From Streptomyces boluensis (GTDB taxonomy: Bacteria > Actinomycetota > Actinomycetes > Streptomycetales > Streptomycetaceae), in contig NZ_JAAAHS010000009.1 of the NCBI RefSeq assembly GCF_009908195.1, forward strand, positions 1 to 50,969: a stretch of DNA of 50,969 nucleotides, read 5' to 3'. Position numbers and translations under genes: made by a program. Of the stretch, positions 7,578-14,431 are shown one piece after another; the stretch's first letter is position 1, and each line of letters starts with the position of its first letter. Under the pieces are notes generated by a model, which was given only the letters and a program-made list of their open reading frames with translations, had not been told where the DNA came from and ran no database searches.

Positions 7578-8139
7578 AGGCGATGCCGTCGTCCGGCAGA
7601 TCGCCGAGGTTCCGGGCCATCTCGGCCACGTCCTCGGGCGAGACGACCTTCTTCAGCTGCGCCGACATGTACGGCCGCAGCGACACCTCGGGGGTCTGCT
7701 TCTCGCCGACCCACATCAGGTCACTCTTCACATAGCCGTAGAGCCGCTTGCCACCGCTGTACGGGCCGGAGGCCGCGGTGCGGGCGACGGCGTCCGTGGC
7801 CAGGTCGATCTGCGGCTTCTTGTCGGCCAGCTCGCCGTACCAGACCTCGACGACACCGTCGTCGCGGACCATCACGACCTCGACCTTGCGGTCCTTGCCG
7901 ATGCGCCAGAAGCCGGACTCGGACTCAAGGGGCTTGACCTTGTTGCCCTCGTCGTCCAGCACCCAGGTGTGGGAGCGGTACTCGAGGAAGTCCCGCCCGT
8001 CGTGGGTGAAGCTGACCTCCTGGCCGAAGTTGCACTTCTCGCTGCCGGGGAAGTCGTGCACACCCGCACCGGCCCAGTTGCCGAGGAGGAAGGTGAGGGG
8101 CACGAGGTCCGGGTGAAGGTCGGACGGGATCTCGATCAT
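7567..8139 (-). CDS. Nitrobindin-like beta-barrel protein lacking the haem histidine
   Basis: A 190-residue protein of the nitrobindin/THAP4-like family (older name FABP-like, DUF1794). The signature GxWxGxG is present as GNWAGAG (residues 20-26). In haem-binding nitrobindins a C-terminal helix-strand segment supplies the proximal histidine. The matching segment here (PYMSAQLKKV, about 155-165) has no histidine, so this is probably a ferric-nitrobindin-like barrel unable to bind haem in the usual way. The substrate or ligand is unknown. The gene ends inside a 17-bp tandem repeat. Confidence 0.85.
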   Translation of the reverse strand: MIEIPSDLHPDLVPLTFLLGNWAGAGVHDFPGSEKCNFGQEVSFTHDGRDFLEYRSHTWVLDDEGNKVKPLESESGFWRIGKDRKVEVVMVRDDGVVEVWYGELADKKPQIDLATDAVARTAASGPYSGGKRLYGYVKSDLMWVGEKQTPEVSLRPYMSAQLKKVVSPEDVAEMARNLGDLPDDGIAFFK

Positions 8140-8172
8140 GAGCTACTCAGGCGATCTGTGTCGGGGCGGAGG

Positions 8173-8274
8173 TCAGCGCTGACCCTGGTACAGCTTCTTC
8201 ACGGTCAGTCCGGCGAACGCGAGAACGCCGACGCAGACCAGGACCAGCAGGGCTGAGAAGAATGCCTCAAGCAC
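8173..8274 (-). CDS. 33-residue single-pass membrane peptide
   Basis: A short reading frame with GTG start and a good ribosome binding site (AAGGAG, 7-nt spacer). The product has one hydrophobic helix (LEAFFSALLVLVCVGVLAFA) followed by a basic tail LTVKKLYQGQR, the layout of a small type-II or tail-type membrane peptide. It lies 33 bp upstream of the nitrobindin-like gene on the same strand and may be its operon leader. Function unknown. Confidence 0.65.
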   Translation of the reverse strand: MLEAFFSALLVLVCVGVLAFAGLTVKKLYQGQR

Positions 8275-8358
8275 GGGGGTGCTCCTTGATGAGCGGTTAG
8301 CAGGACGGGGCCGCGCCCCAGCTTAGTCCGCCCGCCCTCGTCCTTCTCTGTGAGGTCG

Positions 8359-8390
8359 CCCGCCCCCCGCCCGGCCGGGCGGGGGGCGGG
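8359..8390. other. Perfect 32-bp GC palindrome
   Basis: Two 16-nt arms, each of the form CCCGCCCCCCGCCCGG and its exact complement, meet with no spacer in the divergent region between the 33-residue membrane peptide gene and the DsrE gene. It can extrude as a cruciform or terminate transcripts on either strand. A direct repeat of GGTACGGGGCT follows at about 8389 and 8410. Confidence 0.8.
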
Positions 8391-8432
8391 TACGGGGCTG
8401 CGCTGACCAGGTACGGGGCTACAGTTCCCGGC

Positions 8433-8795
8433 ATGGCGAAGAAGCTCGTGATCAAGGTGACCGCCGGGGCCGACGCCCCCGAGCGCTGCTCCCAGGCCTT
8501 CACCGTGGCGGCGGTGGCCGCGGCCAGCGGGGTGGAGGTCTCGCTCTGGCTGACCGGCGAGTCGGCCTGGTTCGCGCTGCCGGGCCGGGCGGCGGAGTTC
8601 GAACTTCCGCACGCGGCGCCGCTGCCGGACCTGATCGAGTCGATCCAGGCGGCCGGCCTGATCACCCTGTGCACGCAGTGCGCGGCCCGGCGCGACATCA
8701 CGGAGAAGGACGTCCTGGAGGGCGTACGCATCGCGGGCGCGCAGGTCTTCGTACAGGAAGCGATGGCGGACGACGCGCAGGCGCTCGTGTACTGA
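8433..8795 (+). CDS. DsrE/DsrF-like family protein
   Basis: A 120-residue protein with the compact alpha/beta DsrE fold: an N-terminal strand KLVIKVTAGADAPERCSQAFTVA, a middle hydrophobic strand VEVSLWLTGESAW and a C-terminal strand AQVFVQEA. The segment LCTQCAARRDI holds two cysteines (about C78 and C81). DsrE proteins take part in sulfur relay; here the rhodanese operon lies about 800 bp away, but a functional link is only a guess. The ATG is 7 nt behind TACAGT, so the mRNA may be leaderless. Confidence 0.85.
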   Translation: MAKKLVIKVTAGADAPERCSQAFTVAAVAAASGVEVSLWLTGESAWFALPGRAAEFELPHAAPLPDLIESIQAAGLITLCTQCAARRDITEKDVLEGVRIAGAQVFVQEAMADDAQALVY

Positions 8796-8815
8796 GCCGC
8801 GTACGGGCTGAGTGG

Positions 8816-9073
8816 TCAGTGGCGCCGCTTGCCGTCCAGCTCGTCCCACCACTCGTCGGACTTGGGGTCGCCGGAGGGGTCGTCCCACCAACGGTCGTCC
8901 GGGCCGCGGCGGTTGGCGACGATCGCGGCGAGCGGCGGGATGACCATGGCGACCACGCACATGCCGACGGCGACGGGGATCGACCAGAGGCGTACGACGG
9001 CCCACGCCAGGACGAAGAGGGCGATGCAGGTGCCCATCATGGCGAAGTAGACGTGCCGCCTTCGCGCGTACAT
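8816..9073 (-). CDS. DUF3099 family membrane protein
   Basis: An 85-residue actinobacterial membrane protein. An N-terminal basic stretch MYARRRH is followed by two transmembrane helices (about 8-30 and 33-53), then a hydrophilic tail rich in W and D (DDRWWDDPSGDPKSDEWWDEL). The ATG at 9073 is chosen over an upstream in-frame start because family members begin MYARRR and because TACCCT lies 6 nt before it, consistent with a leaderless mRNA. Function unknown. It converges with the DsrE gene, 20 bp away. Confidence 0.8.
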   Translation of the reverse strand: MYARRRHVYFAMMGTCIALFVLAWAVVRLWSIPVAVGMCVVAMVIPPLAAIVANRRGPDDRWWDDPSGDPKSDEWWDELDGKRRH

Positions 9074-9267
9074 ACGTCCAGGGTAGAACTCCGCGTCGGC
9101 CCCGGACAGCGGCCGCGTACAGCCGTCCCGGGCAGTCCTCCCGGCAGCACGAGAGGCAGCCGTCCCGGCAGCACGAAAGCCGGAGGACCGCACCCGAGTC
9201 CTGGTAAGCGTCCAACCCCCAGGGGTGCGGCCCTCCGGCCGTAGTGAGCGCCGTCCGGCGCGCGCCG

Positions 9268-9555
9268 TCAGACGGCGATGGCGACCTCGGCGAGGCCTCC
9301 GGTCTGGGCGACGACCGTGCGGTCCGCCGTGCCACCGGGCACGAGGGCGCGCAGGGTCCAGGTGCCCTCGGCCGCGTAGAAGCGGAACTGGCCGGTCGCG
9401 GAGGTCGGGACCTCCGCGGTGAACTCGCCGGTCGAGTCGAGGAGCCGTACGTAACCGGTGACGGGCTCGCCGTCGCGGGTCACCTGGCCCTGGATGGTCG
9501 TCTCACCGGGCTTGATCGTCGAGGCGTCGGGGCCGCCTGCCTTTGCACCACACAT
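9268..9555 (-). CDS. DUF1416 protein, partner of the sulfurtransferase
   Basis: A 95-residue protein of family DUF1416 with a predicted transthyretin- or Ig-like beta-sandwich (GQVTRDGEPVTGYVRLLD, then FRFYAAEGTWTLRAL). It follows the rhodanese gene by 19 bp on the same strand. The pair is conserved across actinobacteria (mycobacterial sseC beside the thiosulfate sulfurtransferase, recalled), implying a shared role in sulfur metabolism. Its MCGAKAGG start includes an early cysteine of unknown use. Confidence 0.88.
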   Translation of the reverse strand: MCGAKAGGPDASTIKPGETTIQGQVTRDGEPVTGYVRLLDSTGEFTAEVPTSATGQFRFYAAEGTWTLRALVPGGTADRTVVAQTGGLAEVAIAV

Positions 9556-9574
9556 AAGTCACTGTCCTCCGGGA

Positions 9575-10411
9575 TCAGTTGGAGCCGAGCTCGATCGGGA
9601 CGCCGACGAGGGAGCCGTACTCGGTCCACGAGCCGTCGTAGTTCTTGACGTTGTCGACACCGAGCAGCTCGTGCAGGACGAACCAGGTCAGGGCCGAGCG
9701 CTCACCGATGCGGCAGTACGCGATGGTGTCCTTGGCGAGGTCCACCTGCTCGTCGACGTAGAGCTGCTTGAGCTCGTCGTCCGACTTGAACGTGCCGTCG
9801 TCGTTGGCGTTCTTGGACCACGGGATGTTGCGGGCGCTCGGCACGTGGCCGGGGCGCTGCGACTGCTCCTGCGGGAGGTGGGCCGGGGCGAGCAGCTTGC
9901 CGCTGAACTCGTCGGGCGAGCGCACGTCGACGAGGTTCTCGGTGTTGATCGCCTTGACCACGTCGTCGCGGAAGGCGCGGATCGCGGTGTTCTGCGGCTT
10001 GGCCTTGTACTCGGTGGCGGGGCGGCTCGGCACCTCGGCGACCAGGTCGCGGGAGTCCAGCTCCCACTTCTTGCGGCCGCCGTCGAGAAGCTTGACGCCG
10101 TCGTGGCCGTAGAGCTTGAAGTACCAGTAGGCGTACGAGGCGAACCAGTTGTTGTTGCCGCCGTAGAGGACGACGGTGTCGTCGTTGGCGATGCCGCGCT
10201 CGGAGAGCAGCTTCTCGAAGCCGGCCTGGTCGATGAAGTCACGGCGGACCGGGTCCTGCAGGTCCTGCTGCCAGTCGACCTTGATGGCGTTCTTGATGTG
10301 GTTCTTGTCGTACGCCGACGCGTCTTCGTCGACCTCGACGATGACGACCTTCGGGTTGTCGAGGTTGGCCTCGACCCAGTCGGCGTCTACCAGGACGTCG
10401 CTGCGGCTCAT
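9575..10411 (-). CDS. sseA: Thiosulfate/3-mercaptopyruvate sulfurtransferase (rhodanese)
   Basis: A 278-residue two-domain rhodanese. The N-terminal inactive domain spans about 1-120 and the catalytic domain about 150-278, with active-site loop CRIGERS (C233) and the motif VDVRSPDEF at about 161. It transfers sulfane sulfur from thiosulfate or mercaptopyruvate to cyanide or thiol acceptors. The ATG has a strong GGAGGAG ribosome binding site. A Cys-containing leader peptide lies 151 bp upstream and DUF1416 19 bp downstream, so the three form one sulfur-responsive unit. Confidence 0.93.
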   Translation of the reverse strand: MSRSDVLVDADWVEANLDNPKVVIVEVDEDASAYDKNHIKNAIKVDWQQDLQDPVRRDFIDQAGFEKLLSERGIANDDTVVLYGGNNNWFASYAYWYFKLYGHDGVKLLDGGRKKWELDSRDLVAEVPSRPATEYKAKPQNTAIRAFRDDVVKAINTENLVDVRSPDEFSGKLLAPAHLPQEQSQRPGHVPSARNIPWSKNANDDGTFKSDDELKQLYVDEQVDLAKDTIAYCRIGERSALTWFVLHELLGVDNVKNYDGSWTEYGSLVGVPIELGSN

Positions 10412-10562
10412 GCTGTTCTCCTCCGGGGCAGTTGCGGCGGGGTGGTGCGTGAGGGGGCTCGTGGGTACGCGGCGACAGCGCGGCGTACGCGACACGGGGT
10501 GGCCCGGCGGACGCCCGGAAGGCGTCAAAGGGCCCGGGGAATACGGGAGTTGAACGTCCCGC

Positions 10563-10643
10563 TCAGAAGGAGCGACAGAGCATGGCGGCGACGCGGCACA
10601 GGTCTACTGCCCGCCGCTTCGTGAGGTCCGCCTGTCGCTTCAT
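10563..10643 (-). CDS. Cys-containing leader peptide of the sulfurtransferase operon
   Basis: A 26-residue reading frame starting MKRQADLTKRRAVDL and ending CRVAAMLCRSF, with two cysteines near the end. This class is annotated in streptomycetes as a putative leader peptide in front of sulfur genes (recalled). Its ATG lies 7 nt downstream of TACGAT, paired with GTGACA 18 nt upstream, so it should be translated from a leaderless transcript. Ribosome pausing at the cysteine codons when cysteine is scarce could control the downstream rhodanese gene, as shown for polycysteine leaders in mycobacteria. The attenuation mechanism here is inference. Confidence 0.8.
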   Translation of the reverse strand: MKRQADLTKRRAVDLCRVAAMLCRSF

Positions 10644-10650
10644 GTGACCG

Positions 10651-10704
10651 ATCGTAGGGAGGGAGCGGCGGCCGTGTCACCGGCGTGTCGTATTTTGAGA
10701 CACG
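10651..10704 (-). promoter_or_regulatory. Promoter and palindrome of the sulfurtransferase operon
   Basis: On the minus strand a GTGACA -35-like box, an 18-nt spacer and TACGAT lead directly to the leader-peptide ATG. Just upstream of the -35, at 10684-10704, lies an inverted repeat CGTGTC-N9-GACACG with an A/T-rich centre, a plausible binding site for an unidentified sulfur regulator. The stretch from there to 10915 shows no gene, only degenerate GC-rich 12-bp repeats (about 10848-10915) after the DUF2993 stop codon. Confidence 0.6.
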
Positions 10705-10915
10705 ATCGTCCGTATCCTGATATGCGAACCGCCCCGGCCCCCGCGCGAGCGGGTTCCGGGGCGGCTGTATCGCCCATCACATCTACGTTCCGGACGGGAT
10801 CGTCTCGCACTGCGGACTTATCACCGTCGGCACCCGGAGTCTCACCGAGCGTGGCGCTGGGTGCGGCTCGGGGTACGGCTCGGGGCGCGGGTCAGGATGT
10901 GGGTCCGGGTGCGGG

Positions 10916-11650
10916 CTATCCGGCGAGCTTCACCTGCGAGCCCGTCACGGTGATCTCGACGCCGTCGCCGCGCGCCTCGACCTTGTCGAGCTCGATACCC
11001 GCGGGCAGCCCGTCGATCACCTGCTGGAAGTCGGTGATCTGCCGCAACCGCTGCTCGGCCACCGGGACCGCGCCGAGCTTCGGCAGCTTGTCGGCGCTGA
11101 CCTGCACGGTCTTACCGCCCTCGACCTTCGCCGAGCTCACCACCTCGACCGGCTCCGGCAGGGTCTGGCCGAGCACGGTCGCCTCGACGGCCACCTTGAT
11201 CTTGCCGTTGCCCCCGTCGGAGAGGCCGACCACCTTCGCGGTGACACCGGGAGCGACCTCGACCGGTTCGACCTTGGCGGCCTTGAGCAGTTCGTCGTAC
11301 CCGATCCGCGCGGAGCCGGTGGCCTCGGCGGCGGTCGCGGAGCTGTAGTCGGAGGAGAAGGCCACCCCGAGCATCCGCGCGTTCAGCTCGGCGATGCGGA
11401 CCTTGCCACCGCCGTTCGACGCCTCCAGGTCGTCGATGCCGATCTCCACGTCGTCGAGCTCGCCGCCAAGGACCTGGGTCAGGAACGGGAAGCCCTTGAT
11501 CGACACCTCCGGGTCCTTCTCAAGGCCCTCGCTGCTGCGCAGCTGTTCGGCGACCTTGTCCTCGGCGAAGCCGACGGCGACCCGGTCGGCCGCCACGAAG
11601 AGGCCCCCAAGGACCACGGCGATGATCAGGACTATTCGCAGTGCACGCAT
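10916..11650 (-). CDS. DUF2993 (LmeA-like) membrane-anchored protein
   Basis: A 244-residue protein with an N-terminal membrane anchor (RIVLIIAVVLGGLFVAADRV, about 5-24) and an extracellular DUF2993 domain. The diagnostic segment VSIKGFPFLTQVLGGELDDVEIGIDDLE is at about 48-75. DUF2993 proteins are related to mycobacterial LmeA, which acts in envelope lipoglycan metabolism; the fold suggests lipid binding. A second, larger DUF2993 gene lies at 22.7-24.0 kb. No partner in the immediate operon. Confidence 0.82.
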   Translation of the reverse strand: MRALRIVLIIAVVLGGLFVAADRVAVGFAEDKVAEQLRSSEGLEKDPEVSIKGFPFLTQVLGGELDDVEIGIDDLEASNGGGKVRIAELNARMLGVAFSSDYSSATAAEATGSARIGYDELLKAAKVEPVEVAPGVTAKVVGLSDGGNGKIKVAVEATVLGQTLPEPVEVVSSAKVEGGKTVQVSADKLPKLGAVPVAEQRLRQITDFQQVIDGLPAGIELDKVEARGDGVEITVTGSQVKLAG

Positions 11651-11791
11651 GGTTCGGTGCTTCCCCCCACTGAATTACCCCCACTGGTACGGACGTTCCG
11701 CGAGCCTAAACGACCGGTCCCCCGCCGCGGTTCCAGGTGGGAGGCGCGACGGGGGACCTGTCGAAGGGCTGTGACGATCGGGGCGTAAGGG

Positions 11792-12907
11792 TCAGCCGAC
11801 GACACGTCCGAGCAGGTACAGCGCGGGCACCGCCGCGGTGAGCGGCAGCGCCACCCCGGCCGTCATGTGCACGAAGCGCGACGGGTAGTCGTAGCTCGCC
11901 ACCCGCAGGCCGACCAGGGCACCCACGCCCGCGCCGGCGCCGAGCAGCGCGCCCGCGGCGCCGATGGCCGTCAGGCCGCCCACCGCGATGCCCGCGCCCG
12001 CGGCGGCGAGCAGCGCCACCACGACGGAGACCGGGCCGGACAGCGGCAGCACGCGGGCGATCACGGCGACACCGACGGCGACCGCGCCGACCGTGACCGC
12101 CTCCGGGTCGGCGGCGAGAGCGCCCGCCGCGAGGATCGTGAGCGCGGCCGACGAGACCGTCGCCATCAGGCCGTACATCCGCTCGTCCGCGCCCGCGTGG
12201 CTGCGGAGTTGGAGGACGAGGGTGAGCAGCACCCAGACGCCGCCGGTGCCGAGGATCGCGGCGGGCGCGTGCTCCCGGCCGACGGTCAGCACCACCGCGT
12301 CGGCGGCCACACCGCCGAGGAAGGCGAGCGCGATGCCCTGGCGCGCGGGCCACATGCCGTTCAGCCGGAACCAGCCCGCCGCCGTCAGCGCCTGCAGCAG
12401 GAGCAGCGGCACCAGGAGTCCGTACGCCCCGAGGGCCGCGCCGCCCGCGAGCAGCAGGGCGAGCAGGGCGGTGAGCCCGGCGGGCTTGAGGCCGGGGGCG
12501 ATGATCGGTGAACGCCCTTCGAGCCGGGCCCGCTGGGCGTACGTGAGCCGCGCCTCCCCGTCGTTCGGGGCCGCAGCGGCCGCCGGTGCGGACGTGCCGC
12601 CCGACCCGGCCTGCTGACCTTGCTGCCCCTGCTCGAACTGCTGGGCCTGGTGGGCCTGGTGGGCCTGGTGGGCCTGGTGGGCTTCCGGTGACTGAGGTGA
12701 CTGGGGCGTCTGCGGCGGCAGGTACGCGGTGTCCGCGGCGGCCTGCTGCGGCTGTCCGTACCCGGTCTCCCAGGACTGGCCCTGGAAGGTCTGGGTCCGG
12801 CCCGGCTCCTCGTACCCCCCGCCCTGCGGCCACTGCGCGGCCTGCTGCTGCGGCTGTTGATACGGGTCGTACGACTGCTCGTACGGCTCATACGGCTGCT
12901 GACTCAT
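11792..12907 (-). CDS. Multi-pass membrane protein with a Q/Y/P-rich cytoplasmic tail
   Basis: A 371-residue protein. Residues about 1-125 are low-complexity and rich in Gln, Tyr and Pro, including four tandem HQA triplets encoded by 9-bp DNA repeats at about 12647-12690. After the linker LTYAQRARLEGRSPII come about eight to ten hydrophobic helices, rich in Ala, Gly, Leu and Val. No transporter or enzyme motif was recognised. The ATG at 12907 is preferred because the upstream extension is out of character. It follows the MoaD-like gene by 10 bp and is probably cotranscribed. Confidence 0.75.
   Translation of the reverse strand: MSQQPYEPYEQSYDPYQQPQQQAAQWPQGGGYEEPGRTQTFQGQSWETGYGQPQQAAADTAYLPPQTPQSPQSPEAHQAHQAHQAHQAQQFEQGQQGQQAGSGGTSAPAAAAAPNDGEARLTYAQRARLEGRSPIIAPGLKPAGLTALLALLLAGGAALGAYGLLVPLLLLQALTAAGWFRLNGMWPARQGIALAFLGGVAADAVVLTVGREHAPAAILGTGGVWVLLTLVLQLRSHAGADERMYGLMATVSSAALTILAAGALAADPEAVTVGAVAVGVAVIARVLPLSGPVSVVVALLAAAGAGIAVGGLTAIGAAGALLGAGAGVGALVGLRVASYDYPSRFVHMTAGVALPLTAAVPALYLLGRVVG
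12647..12690. repeat. 9-bp microrepeat (GGGCCTGGT) inside a coding region
   Basis: Five near-perfect copies of GGGCCTGGT encode successive HQA triplets in the cytoplasmic tail of the membrane protein. The length is a multiple of three, so gain or loss of a copy would keep the frame. Confidence 0.85.
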
Positions 12908-12917
12908 CGCGTGCGGC

Positions 12918-13172
12918 TCACCCTCCTGCGAACGGCGGGAGCACCTCGACCGTGCCGCCCTCGGCAAGCGCCACCGTCTCATGGGCGCGGGTGCCCACGG
13001 GGTCACCGTCGACCAGGAACGAGCATCGCTGCAGGACCCGGACGAGTTCGCCGGGGTGTCGCTCGCGTACGGCGTCCAGCGCCTCGGCGAGCGTCCCCGC
13101 GGCGTAGGGCTCGTGGGCGATTCCGGCGGCGGACTTGGCGGCCGCCCAGTAGCGGATCGTGCCGTTGGCCAT
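12918..13172 (-). CDS. MoaD/ThiS-like sulfur-carrier family protein
   Basis: An 84-residue beta-grasp protein ending in the diagnostic Gly-Gly (PPFAGG), which in this family is adenylated and thiocarboxylated by an E1-like enzyme. The pattern FLVDGDPVGTRAHETVALAEGGTVEVLPPFAGG matches the MoaD C-terminal half. Its acceptor pathway (molybdopterin or another sulfur transfer) cannot be told from context, because no moaE or E1 gene is adjacent. It precedes the multi-pass membrane protein by 10 bp. Confidence 0.88.
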   Translation of the reverse strand: MANGTIRYWAAAKSAAGIAHEPYAAGTLAEALDAVRERHPGELVRVLQRCSFLVDGDPVGTRAHETVALAEGGTVEVLPPFAGG

Positions 13173-13276
13173 GGCGGGCGCTCCTTTCGTTGTCTACCGC
13201 CCCAGTATCCGTGCTCGGCGCGGCGGCTCGGGACGCCTGTGGATAACCCGGCGGGACGGTGCGGAACCCCGGCCGT

Positions 13277-14146
13277 TCAGGACACCGACCAGCGGGCGAT
13301 GCGGTCGAGCAGCGCGTCGTCGGCCGCGTGCTCCGCGTGCCCCATCCCCGGCTCCAGCCAGAGCTCGGCACCGCCGGCCGCGGCGTCGGCCAGCATCCGA
13401 GGGTGGTCGACCGGAAAGTACGGGTCCCGGTCGCCGTGCACGATCAGGAGCGGGGTCGGAGCGATCAGCGGGACCGACTCGACCGGCGAGAGCGGCACCG
13501 GGTCCCAGTCGCGGTGATGGATACGGGTATGCAGCACATGGCGCCCCACGACCCGGCCGGCGGGGCGGGTGACCAGCCAGTGCAGGCGGCGCATCGGTGC
13601 CGTGCCGCGGTAGTACCAGCGCGCCGGGGCGCTCACCGCGACGACCGCGTCGGCGTGCGCGTCCGTGCGCCCCTCGCCCTCCCGATCCGTACGGCCCTCC
13701 TCCGGCGCCCGGTACAGCGCCGCCTGCCGCAGCACCACGGAGCCGCCCATGGAGAAACCGACCGTCACCACGCGCGCGTGCCCGAGCTCCCGTGCCCAGG
13801 TCACCGCCGCCGTCAGGTCGAGCACCTCGCGGTCACCCACCGTGGACCGTCCGCCGGAGCGCCCGTGCCCCCTGAAGGTGAACGTGACCACGCTCGCGTG
13901 CCGGGCGAAAACCTCCGCCGCGCGGCGTACGTGCGGCCGTTCCAGGTCCCCGGTGAAGCCGTGCGCGATCACCACCGCGGGGCCCTCGGCACCACGCGGA
14001 CCAGGCTCGTAGAACGCGTCCACGGAGACCCCGTCGACGGTCCTCAGGGTGGTACGGAGCGTGCCGCCGGGGCCGCTCTCCGTGTCCGTCGTGCGCGGTC
14101 GGCGCGGAGTAGTTCGCGTCACACGCCCTGCCGGTCGGGTGCTCAT
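13277..14146 (-). CDS. Alpha/beta hydrolase
   Basis: A 289-residue alpha/beta-hydrolase. The oxyanion-hole region is VIAHGFTG (about 60-67), the nucleophile elbow GFSMGG (Ser near 131), the acid HGDRDPYFP (Asp near 240) and the catalytic His lies in GMGHAEHA (near 267). The substrate is unknown, most likely an ester or lipid. The ribosome binding site AGGAGA precedes the ATG by 9 nt. A strong hairpin sits directly upstream of this site, in the gap towards glnR. Confidence 0.85.
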   Translation of the reverse strand: MSTRPAGRVTRTTPRRPRTTDTESGPGGTLRTTLRTVDGVSVDAFYEPGPRGAEGPAVVIAHGFTGDLERPHVRRAAEVFARHASVVTFTFRGHGRSGGRSTVGDREVLDLTAAVTWARELGHARVVTVGFSMGGSVVLRQAALYRAPEEGRTDREGEGRTDAHADAVVAVSAPARWYYRGTAPMRRLHWLVTRPAGRVVGRHVLHTRIHHRDWDPVPLSPVESVPLIAPTPLLIVHGDRDPYFPVDHPRMLADAAAGGAELWLEPGMGHAEHAADDALLDRIARWSVS

Positions 14147-14164
14147 GTGGGCTATTCTCCTAGG

Positions 14165-14201
14165 CGAAGGACCTGGGCAGCGCAGCCCCCGGGTCCTTTC
14201 G
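14165..14201. other. Terminator-like hairpin in the divergent gap before glnR
   Basis: A strong stem-loop: AAGGACC pairs with GGTCCTT, then a wobble and an inner GGGC/GCCC stem around AGCGCA. It sits between two divergent genes, where a terminator is not expected. A -10-like TATTCT at 14153 would start plus-strand transcripts at about its 5' edge; on the minus strand it immediately precedes the hydrolase ribosome binding site. Role unclear. Confidence 0.5.
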
Positions 14202-14308
14202 TGCTTTCACGACCGGTTCGCGAGGACCGGACGAGGAGCGCGGCGGGACCCAGGGCGCGGGTGCCGCACCAGCTCCACCGGTTGTGCGTGTTCGAAGCAG
14301 TGTCACAA

Positions 14309-14337
14309 CTCCCCCATCGCCTCGAATGGCGTGGGAG
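14309..14337 (+). other. Imperfect hairpin in the glnR leader
   Basis: CTCCC pairs with GGGAG and, inside it, CGCC pairs with GGCG around TCGAAT; the intervening CCAT and T form an internal loop. It lies about 40 nt before the micro-ORF in front of glnR and would be transcribed as part of its 5' leader. Confidence 0.4.
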
Positions 14338-14374
14338 ATGCCCCCAGCGCAGGGACCGAGGAGGAACCGACGTA

Positions 14375-14431
14375 ATGGGCGAGCAATACGTGCACGACAG
14401 TCACCCGACCCGGGCAGGTGGGTCGCGATGA
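14375..14431 (+). CDS. 18-residue micro-ORF coupled to glnR
   Basis: An ATG-initiated frame encoding [18 protein letters not shown], with a strong ribosome binding site (GAGGAGGAA about 7-9 nt upstream). Its TGA overlaps the glnR ATG in the sequence ATGA, the classical arrangement for translational coupling. glnR itself has only a poor ribosome binding site (GGTGGG), so ribosomes probably reach glnR through this frame. The peptide has no recognised function and may matter only for coupling or regulation. Confidence 0.6.
   Translation: MGEQYVHDSHPTRAGGSR

Noticed and set aside
12647-12690. 9-bp repeats considered as a CRISPR remnant
   Set aside because: No spacers; the repeats are in frame and encode HQA triplets inside a membrane protein.
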